Below are positions 35,074 to 40,611 of a stretch of DNA of 40,611 nucleotides, in pieces; within the stretch, counting starts at the first letter, position 1; each line of letters starts with the position of its first letter. The stretch is taken from assembly GCF_001586785.1 (NCBI RefSeq), contig NZ_LUFH02000056.1, positions 1 to 40,611 on the forward strand, given 5' to 3'. The translations under genes and the position numbers were made by a program. This stretch comes from Sphaerospermopsis aphanizomenoides BCCUSP55 (GTDB lineage Bacteria; Cyanobacteriota; Cyanobacteriia; Cyanobacteriales; Nostocaceae). A model generated the notes under the pieces. That model ran no database searches. It was not told the DNA's origin and was given only the letters and a program-made list of their open reading frames with translations.

Positions 35074-35531
35074 TATTCTGCGGCCATAGCACGGATAATA
35101 TCGCCACGAGTCAGAATACCAATCACTTTACCCGTACTGTCAAGGACAGGTAGACGATGCACTTTATGTTCTTGGATAATTTTTGCAGCTTCTTTTAAGG
35201 ATTTCTCAGGAGTAATAGTGAGAGGATTTTTACTCATTACTTCCCCTACTGTTTGTCCTAATGCTTTATGTAAATCTCGTTCATAAGCACCAGGATTTTG
35301 TAAATAAATTACACTATCCAAAAACATAATGTAAGCTGGAGGTGTTACACCAGTTTCTTGCCACATCAAGTCAGTTTCTGATATAATTCCTACCAATTTA
35401 CTCGCATCATCAACTACAGGTAAACCGCTAATTCGTTTTTCTGCCAAGATTTGGATAGCTTCTTTTAGAGGAGTTTGAGGACGGACGAGAACAGGATCAC
35501 GGCTCATCACGTCTGCAACGGTTTTAAGCAT
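35073..35531 (-). CDS. CBS-domain pair protein
   Basis: A 152-residue protein consisting of two CBS domains only: VADVMSRDPVLVRPQTPLKEAIQILAEKRISGLPVVD and VGEVMSKNPLTITPEKSLKEAAKIIQEHKVHRLPVLD, each ending in a GIISETDL or GILTRGDI strand. CBS pairs bind adenine nucleotides and act as regulatory sensors of other proteins. The partner is unknown. A 30-residue loop between the domains (WQETGVTPPAYIMFLDSVIY) is common to cyanobacterial and plant stand-alone CBS proteins. Confidence 0.9.
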   Translation of the reverse strand: MLKTVADVMSRDPVLVRPQTPLKEAIQILAEKRISGLPVVDDASKLVGIISETDLMWQETGVTPPAYIMFLDSVIYLQNPGAYERDLHKALGQTVGEVMSKNPLTITPEKSLKEAAKIIQEHKVHRLPVLDSTGKVIGILTRGDIIRAMAAE

Positions 35532-35868
35532 TTTTTTACTTACACCTTTTATAAAAGTCTTTATTAATTATTGTAGGAAATTATGTGTGACAAATAAATA
35601 CTGTTAATAGATTGTTACTTTAATAAATAAACTCCATCAATTATTACTTTGTGACTGGAATAATCAACACATAAAAATATTTCTGCCGCTTTCTGGAAAT
35701 CAGAAATTGCTGCGTCGTATTCAGTTCGGTGTAAATTGAACCGCTATTACCATCAGCAGAATCTAGCAATGGTTCTCAAATAATTCCATAGACTTATCAA
35801 TTTTTTGTTACCAAAATGCGGTAATGTAAATTTGCACCCCTTTAGTACCAAGACCATCGGTTGTTAAT
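35532..35868. other. Gap between the CBS-pair and RNase T2 genes
   Basis: 337 bp, AT-rich, containing the TPR remnant and otherwise nothing recognisable. Confidence 0.6.
35615..35743 (-). pseudogene. C-terminal remnant of a TPR protein
   Basis: A minus-strand frame without start reads LHRTEYDAAISDFQKAAEIF, the second half of a tetratricopeptide repeat, then about 19 more residues to TAA (35615-35617). Stops lie immediately upstream in frame. It appears to be a fragment left from a larger TPR gene. Confidence 0.45.
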
Positions 35869-36537
35869 ATGCAGATTCACAAAATTTTCGTCGCATCTTC
35901 CCTATTAATAACTAGTCTAGCTTTACCTAATATTGCTACTGCTCAAAGTCGTGGAACTCCCGGTAAATTTGATTTTTATGTTTTAACCTTATCTTGGTCT
36001 CCTGATTATTGTGCGAACAATGCCAAACGTGACCCCCAACAGTGTAACCCAGGAAAAAAGTATGGTTTTGTGTTGCATGGTCTGTGGCCACAATATCAAA
36101 AAGGTTATCCTGCTAACTGTTCAACGGAAAAATTACCCACGTTACTAAAGCAGAAATTCCGGGGTTTGTTTCCCAATGAGAGACTTTATGATCATGAATG
36201 GGAAAAACACGGCACTTGTTCTGGTAAAGAACCTACAGAATATTTAGCATTAAGTAAAAATTTAAAATATTCTCTTGTTATTCCCACAGCCTATAATCGT
36301 CCTGAAAAGCCTTTCCGCACGACGGTTAAAGACTTGAAAAATTCTTTTGTCACTGCTAATAGCAAATTTACTGCTGATGGTATTGCACCTTATTGTTCTG
36401 ATTCTGGTAGGTTTTTGAAAGAGGTATACTTTTGCTTTTCTAAAGATGGTAAAGCTGGTATTTGTAGTGCGGAAATTTTAAAGCGTTCTCAGAAAAGTTG
36501 CGGTCAGTCGAATTTTTTGGTGAGAAATGTGAGGTAG
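35869..36537 (+). CDS. Secreted ribonuclease T2
   Basis: An exported endoribonuclease of the T2 family, which cleaves single-stranded RNA via a 2',3'-cyclic phosphate. Signal peptide at residues 1-26 (SSLLITSLALPNIATAQ). Both catalytic segments are intact: FVLHGLWPQ (CAS1) and HEWEKHGTC (CAS2), giving the two His and one Glu needed. At least eight cysteines suit periplasmic disulfides. The 222-residue length is normal. Bacterial T2 enzymes usually scavenge external RNA. It is the only gene on this strand between two minus-strand groups. Confidence 0.93.
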   Translation: MQIHKIFVASSLLITSLALPNIATAQSRGTPGKFDFYVLTLSWSPDYCANNAKRDPQQCNPGKKYGFVLHGLWPQYQKGYPANCSTEKLPTLLKQKFRGLFPNERLYDHEWEKHGTCSGKEPTEYLALSKNLKYSLVIPTAYNRPEKPFRTTVKDLKNSFVTANSKFTADGIAPYCSDSGRFLKEVYFCFSKDGKAGICSAEILKRSQKSCGQSNFLVRNVR

Positions 36538-36806
36538 TAAAGTAGAGACGTATTTTTACAGCGATTTTCTTGTGCAAGATGCAAGAATTAGTTGAACAAT
36601 TTCAAAAAGTTCAAGAGACTTGATTTGAGTAAACTAATACCATCTCCTATAAAAAAGCACCTAATAAGCCTACGGAGGTGGTGTTTGTTTCTGTATTTGC
36701 AGTGAGTAGTTTGGTTTGACACTAGGAAAAGCAACTTTTCCAAAAAATGACAAGTGCGATATTAGGTAAAGAAAAAGCTGATTATAAATTTGATACGATA
36801 AAACGT

Positions 36807-37271
36807 TTAAATTGCTAGAGACATTGAAGACTGAAAATAAAGGTCTATTTCCACTGCTAAAAAGTCACTGAACTGATCATGAGTTTTAATAAAATAAGAT
36901 TCTTCCTGTCCTTCGCAATATGAGTAAATTGGTGGGTTATCACCTTCCGAAAGACGGAAAAAGCTAAACTGATAACCTTGGTGCATGAAAAATACAAAGG
37001 CATCATCTGGTAAAGATTGAGGAAAATCATTTTCTAGCAACAATTGTTTAGCCCATACTTGAAGTTGTGGTAAATGTTCATAAAAACAATCTGAACCTCG
37101 TAGAAATTTATCTGCACCATGCCCCATTATTTTAAGAAAATCTTTGTAAGTTCTGGGGAGATTAATACCTTGTGTTTTTTCCAGTTGAATTATTTCCAAC
37201 TCAGAACATGGTACAAGCTTATTTTCTTTATAAATAAGTTCAATTGGTGCAGGTAAATTGCAATTCAACAT
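36807..37271 (-). CDS. SMI1/KNR4 (SUKH) family immunity protein
   Basis: A 154-residue soluble protein with the SUKH fold pattern: ELEIIQLEKTQGINLPRTYK then DFLKIMGHG in the first 55 residues, DDAFVFFMHQGYQFSFFRL near 90-108, NPPIYSYCEG and a final FSDFLAVEIDLYF. SUKH proteins are the commonest immunity proteins of bacterial polymorphic toxin systems and bind and neutralise diverse nuclease or deaminase toxins. It starts 14 bp after the stop of the deaminase-like gene, the expected toxin-immunity order, so it is most likely that toxin's antidote. Confidence 0.85.
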   Translation of the reverse strand: MLNCNLPAPIELIYKENKLVPCSELEIIQLEKTQGINLPRTYKDFLKIMGHGADKFLRGSDCFYEHLPQLQVWAKQLLLENDFPQSLPDDAFVFFMHQGYQFSFFRLSEGDNPPIYSYCEGQEESYFIKTHDQFSDFLAVEIDLYFQSSMSLAI

Positions 37272-37285
37272 TTCTACCGACTCCT

Positions 37286-37687
37286 TTAAGCAATGTTGCC
37301 GTGGTGAACATTTAGCTGAATATTCGGGAAGGTTTCCCTAAACTGCTTAATTACATAGTCACAAGAATTACAAGGCTCTCTTTCTGTGAATAATTCAATC
37401 TTAGCTTTTATTTCTTTATTATTAGAGAATCTTTTTGCGATCGCTTCTAATATTTTGTACTCTGAATCTAAATCTCTGCGATGTCCACCAACTTCAAAGG
37501 TTTTAAACATCAGTTGCTTTGGTAAAACAACCGCCCCTGTTCGTTGTAGCTTACCACTAATGGCGAATAGCTCCTCAAAATTATCATCATTATCATCTAT
37601 CCATACTCTAGCAATAGCAACATTCCTAGCTGGTGTTGGCACATTACAAGTATGACGGATTTCTGCAACGCGCTCTAACCAACCCAT
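37286..37687 (-). CDS. Free-standing nucleic-acid/nucleotide deaminase toxin domain
   Basis: A 133-residue protein with the cytidine-deaminase-like core of bacterial toxin deaminases. RNVAIARVWIDD (residues 21-32) forms the first strand, LDSEYKILEAIAKRF (73-87) carries the catalytic Glu76 in a DSE motif, and IELFTEREPCNSCDYVIKQF (97-116) carries the zinc ligands Cys106 and Cys109. The DSE plus PCxxC pattern fits the BURPS668_1122-like toxin-deaminase group as I recall it. In polymorphic toxins this domain sits at the C-terminus of a large secreted protein; here it is alone with an in-frame stop 9 codons upstream, so no secretion domain is attached. The SUKH immunity gene follows after 14 bp. 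Confidence 0.78.
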   Translation of the reverse strand: MGWLERVAEIRHTCNVPTPARNVAIARVWIDDNDDNFEELFAISGKLQRTGAVVLPKQLMFKTFEVGGHRRDLDSEYKILEAIAKRFSNNKEIKAKIELFTEREPCNSCDYVIKQFRETFPNIQLNVHHGNIA

Positions 37688-37767
37688 ATTTAGTTTTTCA
37701 GTTGTTTTTAATTTTTATTATTTTTGTATAGAAGGACGGTAAAATTTTAGATATAGCATCTGCATTT

Positions 37768-37773
37768 ATTATA
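37768..37773 (-). promoter_or_regulatory. Predicted -10 box for the deaminase/immunity pair
   Basis: Perfect TATAAT on the minus strand, 80 nt upstream of the deaminase start. TTGACT lies 21 bp further up, longer than ideal spacing, so the -35 is uncertain. Confidence 0.45.
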
Positions 37774-37840
37774 CACCTCTACAATACCATAAAAAGTCAA
37801 GATGTCAAGAACCTTGTAAAATCGTTGGCTTATTGACAAC

Positions 37841-37880
37841 ATTCTCAAGATTATTGAGAATTTCCCCCTCATATTCTCAA
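37841..37880. promoter_or_regulatory. Inverted repeat ATTCTCAA-N5-TTGAGAAT plus extra half-site
   Basis: A perfect 8-bp inverted repeat at 37841-37861 with a further ATTCTCAA at 37873-37880. It lies between the divergent toxin and antiporter genes and could be an operator; the AT-rich TTGAGAAT half-site is reminiscent of Fur-family boxes, but the arrangement is not a standard one. Confidence 0.4.
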
Positions 37881-38081
37881 CAAGCTCTCAACCAGGAACA
37901 AGAACAACTTTTTTTTGCCTCTCTCCCAAACACATCAATATATATATTAACTAGTTGCGATTTGGCGTGAACAACAAACAAAACTCAAGCCGAAAATTTT
38001 ATTAGCCCTGAATCTCCCCGCAAAAAGTGAAAACTTTGTATGCTGAGTTAATAAAGGTCTTTATATTTCTTATTAAAGCTG

Positions 38082-40397
38082 GTGCAAGAGGATTTTCGGT
38101 TAATTGTCGATTTGGTTTCAGTTTTCGCCGTCGCTGCCTGCGGTGGACTGCTGGCCGCGCTGCTCAAACAACCCGTGCTGCTGGGATATCTGATTGGGGG
38201 TATGATTGTCGGACCCGCCGGACTGGGATTAATTAAAGAAGTTGTCCAGGTGGAAACCTTGGCACAGTTCGGTGTAGCCTTTTTGTTGTTTGCTTTGGGT
38301 GTGGAATTTTCCTTTGCGGAACTGAAAAAGGTAAGAGCTATAGCTTTGGGCGGTGGAGGACTACAAATCCTGCTCACTATTCTCATCACTGTTGTGGTGT
38401 GTGGGGTGACAGGTGCTTGGGGGACTTTACCGGCTAAAGGTGTATTTTTAGGTTCGATTTTGTCTTTGTCTTCTACAGCAGTTGTCCTCAAATGCTTGAT
38501 GGAACGCAACGAGACGGAAACACCCCACGGACAGGTGATGCTGGGGATTTTAGTCGTCCAGGACTTAGCACTAGGATTAATGCTGGCTGTATTACCCGCT
38601 TTGCATGAACCAGGTGAAGCCATTGGTTTAGCAGTGCTGACGGCTTTGGTACGCATTGGTTTATTTGCTGCGGGTGCTGTGGTGGCGGGTATTTGGTTAA
38701 TTCCCCCTTTGTTGCGACTGCTGGCACGCACGGAAAGCCGGGAGTTGTTTTTGTTGGGGGTGGTGACTTTATGTTTATGTATTGCCCTGCTAACTGAATA
38801 TTTAGGTCTTTCTATCGAAATGGGGGCGTTTGTCGCGGGGTTGATGATTTCGGAGGTGGAATATGCTGACGAAACCCTGACGATTGTTGAACCACTGCGA
38901 GATATTTTTGCGAGTTTGTTTTTCGCTGCCATTGGGATGTTAATTGATCCGGTGTTTTTGTGGCAAAACCTGGAATTGATTCTCGGTTTGGTGGCTTTGG
39001 TGTTTGTGGGTAAGTTTTTAATTATCACTCCCCTGGTAAAGTTATTCCGCTATCCGTTGAAAACAGCTTTAATTGCGGGTTTGGGATTAGCGCAAATTGG
39101 GGAGTTTTCCTTTGTACTAGCTAGTGAAGGTCAAGCTTTGGGGTTGGTTTCCCGGCGGATATATCTGCTAACTTTGGGAACTACTGCTGTCACTTTAATG
39201 TTGACTCCCTTTGTGTTGCGGTTAGTGCCATTGTTATTTAATTTTGCAGAGTCCATGCCTTGGTTAAAACCTTATTTGGTGGAAGAACAAGCGCGTGATT
39301 TTGCAGAAGATTTACCTTTGAAAGACCATATTGTGGTTTGTGGTTATGGTCGCATTGGTAAGAATTTGGTGCGGTTGTTGCAGCAATACCAGTTACCTGT
39401 GGTGGTAATTGATCAGTCAGAAAGCAGAATTCAGCAGTTACGGGAAGCTGGTATACCCTATGTGTATGGAAATGCTGTCAGTTTTCACGTTTTGGAAACT
39501 GCTGGAGTGAATTATGCTAGAGGCATGGCGATCGCACTTCCTGATCCGGCTAGTATTCGTCTGTCCCTGAAACGCGCTTTGGAATTATCGCCAGAATTAG
39601 ATTTAGTTGTCCGCGCTACCCAAGATAAAAATATTGAGGTACTGTACCAACTGGGTGCAAAGGAAGTGGTACAACCAGAGTTTGAAGCTAGTTTGGAAAT
39701 GGCTGCCTATCTACTCACAGGTGTGGGATTATCCAAAGAAGCAGTACAACAGAAAATGCAGGAAATTCGCAAAGACCATTATTTAGATTTGCGTCCTGAA
39801 CGTTCTGCGGCTGAAGTTTCCCAACATCTACAGCAAGTAACCCGCGATTTAAACCGGCGTTGGTATGACTTACCCGCTGACTCCCCATTAATTGGCATGA
39901 CTTTGGAAGAAGCAGATATGCGCTATTTAATTGGGGTGAGTTTAATGGCTATTCGTCGCGCTGATGGGGAAGAGATTGATTATCCCAGTACCCAAATTCA
40001 ACTACAAGAGGGCGATCGCTTGTTAGTGGTGGGTGCAGATGAGGAATTAGCCGCTTTAGCCGAATTTGCTCAAGGAAAAGCAGCTGTTCCGGCAGAAAGT
40101 AACGCTTGTCAGTGGGTAACAGTCCAAGCTAACTGTCCTGTTTTGGGGATAAATCTGGCTGATGTCACTGCTGATGAACAGTATGACGTAAAAGTTCAAG
40201 CAATTCGCCGCGATGGTAAATTTATGCGCTTTCCTCATGGCAATATGGAATTAAGAACAGGCGATCAAGTGCTGTTTTGTGGTAGCTTGTCAGGCTTGAA
40301 TCAAATTCAGCAATTTTTCACCGCTTCCTGTGGACTACCCCTCGCAATTCCTATCATGAGAGATGAACAGGCAGTAACTGTGAAAGAAATTCCATGA
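38082..40397 (+). CDS. CPA2-family cation:proton antiporter with RCK domains
   Basis: A 771-residue inner-membrane antiporter (KefB/NhaS-like), probably exchanging Na+ or K+ for H+. Residues 8-385 are the Na+/H+ exchanger domain with about 12 helices; LGYLIGGMIVGPAGLGLI and AFLLFALGVEFSFAEL are typical CPA2 signatures. A TrkA-N/RCK Rossmann domain follows (HIVVCGYGRIGKNLVRLL, GxGxxG near residue 417). Two TrkA-C/RCK-C domains then follow: PLIGMTLEEADMRYLIGVSL to EGDRLLVVG, and PVLGINLADVTADEQYDVKV to TGDQVLFCG. RCK domains gate transport by nucleotide or ion binding. Two RCK-C copies is a less common extension. Start is GTG. Confidence 0.93.
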   Translation: MQEDFRLIVDLVSVFAVAACGGLLAALLKQPVLLGYLIGGMIVGPAGLGLIKEVVQVETLAQFGVAFLLFALGVEFSFAELKKVRAIALGGGGLQILLTILITVVVCGVTGAWGTLPAKGVFLGSILSLSSTAVVLKCLMERNETETPHGQVMLGILVVQDLALGLMLAVLPALHEPGEAIGLAVLTALVRIGLFAAGAVVAGIWLIPPLLRLLARTESRELFLLGVVTLCLCIALLTEYLGLSIEMGAFVAGLMISEVEYADETLTIVEPLRDIFASLFFAAIGMLIDPVFLWQNLELILGLVALVFVGKFLIITPLVKLFRYPLKTALIAGLGLAQIGEFSFVLASEGQALGLVSRRIYLLTLGTTAVTLMLTPFVLRLVPLLFNFAESMPWLKPYLVEEQARDFAEDLPLKDHIVVCGYGRIGKNLVRLLQQYQLPVVVIDQSESRIQQLREAGIPYVYGNAVSFHVLETAGVNYARGMAIALPDPASIRLSLKRALELSPELDLVVRATQDKNIEVLYQLGAKEVVQPEFEASLEMAAYLLTGVGLSKEAVQQKMQEIRKDHYLDLRPERSAAEVSQHLQQVTRDLNRRWYDLPADSPLIGMTLEEADMRYLIGVSLMAIRRADGEEIDYPSTQIQLQEGDRLLVVGADEELAALAEFAQGKAAVPAESNACQWVTVQANCPVLGINLADVTADEQYDVKVQAIRRDGKFMRFPHGNMELRTGDQVLFCGSLSGLNQIQQFFTASCGLPLAIPIMRDEQAVTVKEIP

Positions 40398-40413
40398 GAA
40401 GGTAGAAGGAAAA

Positions 40414-40525
40414 GGTGACAGGTGACAGGTGACAGGTGACAGGTGACAGGTGACAGGTGACAGGTGACAGGTGACAGGTGACAGGTGACAGGTGACAGGT
40501 GACAGGTGACAGGTGACAGGTGACA
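40414..40525. repeat. Perfect heptamer array (GGTGACA)16
   Basis: Sixteen exact GGTGACA units (112 bp), 16 bp after the antiporter stop. It is the longest array in the window, and shorter versions of the same unit occur at about 2220, 17360, 24788, 31069 and 35053. Confidence 0.95.
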
Positions 40526-40611
40526 GAAGGCAGGAATTTTTTAATTGATATCACCCCTACAACCCTACACCCTTACACCCCTACACACTTTTTTCACCAT
40601 AACATCTTACA

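Larger units (their letters stand above)
37688..38081. other. Divergent intergenic region of toxin and antiporter genes
   Basis: 394 bp, AT-rich, without coding potential. It contains the putative -10 box and operator listed separately. No remnant of a secretion domain for the deaminase was found in any minus-strand frame. Confidence 0.6.

Noticed and set aside
36538-36806. Very short frames between RNase T2 and the immunity gene
   Set aside because: Frames of 14-23 codons without ribosome binding sites; no support for a third cassette gene.
38048-39028. A 326-codon minus-strand frame inside the antiporter gene
   Set aside because: It is the reverse of a GC-richer transporter gene, Thr/Asn/Lys-rich with no domain; a shadow frame.
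40414-40525. CRISPR array
   Set aside because: All heptamer arrays were checked: units are 7-9 bp, contiguous and without unique spacers, and no cas gene is present.
40354-40554. A 66-codon minus-strand frame made of TCHLSPV repeats
   Set aside because: It is only a translation of the GGTGACA heptamer array; a period of 7 bp gives a 7-residue repeat.

Overview
The window comes from a cyanobacterium, most likely a filamentous heterocyst-forming member of the Nostocales. The HIP1 palindrome GCGATCGC occurs about 16 times in 40.6 kb, where chance would give fewer than one. The DNA is AT-rich and most gaps hold short (mostly 7-bp) tandem repeats of the type known from Nostoc and Anabaena. Several genes are specific to oxygenic phototrophs: SasA, RpaB, CRR7, the CCB2/CCB4-type factor, DUF2854, LPA1/Rep27-like DUF3493 and an NblB-like HEAT protein. 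A bidirectional hydrogenase subunit (HoxH) opens the window. No species call is justified.

Layout. 1-5.5 kb: hoxH, a RibD/DHFR-like reductase, a short RecQ helicase tail to tail with a PD-(D/E)XK nuclease-like protein, and pheS. 5.5-6.4 kb: a graveyard of decayed transposases (IS4-like, probably IS110-like). 6.4-12.1 kb: DUF2854, crr7, sasA, a secreted protein of unknown function and an SLH lipoprotein. 12.1-17.1 kb: a class II aldolase-family gene next to a MITE-like element, an M42 peptidase, tRNA-Thr(CGT), a DUF3493 protein and a beta-helix/SLH surface protein. 17.5-18.5 kb: a small decayed gene with its terminator still intact, and a long hairpin. 18.5-24.6 kb: the rimP-nusA-ylxR-(unknown)-infB operon on the minus strand, preceded by a leader with an intrinsic terminator. 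24.8-30.2 kb: a membrane protein of unknown function, a peptidoglycan-binding protein, a MITE-like element, a GT10 glycosyltransferase and radA. 30.3-35.5 kb: rpaB, a CCB2/CCB4-type cytochrome b6 maturation factor, DUF456, a PEP-CTERM protein, an NblB-like protein and a CBS-pair protein. 35.6-40.6 kb: a TPR relic, secreted RNase T2, a deaminase-toxin/SUKH-immunity pair, a CPA2 antiporter with RCK domains, and a perfect 16-copy heptamer array.

Most of the window is chromosomal housekeeping and photosynthesis-regulatory genes, largely as single transcription units; the rimP-infB cluster is the only clear long operon. The accessory content is the toxin/immunity pair, the GT10 enzyme, the nuclease beside recQ, and the mobile-element debris. 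The most noteworthy items are (i) the orphan deaminase toxin with its SUKH immunity gene, (ii) a possible attenuator 13 nt upstream of rimP, and (iii) the repeated finding that short tandem-repeat arrays run into genes, so that the repeat unit itself supplies start codons (3 cases) or stop codons (at least 6 cases). All homology statements rest on reading motifs by eye; no database search was run.
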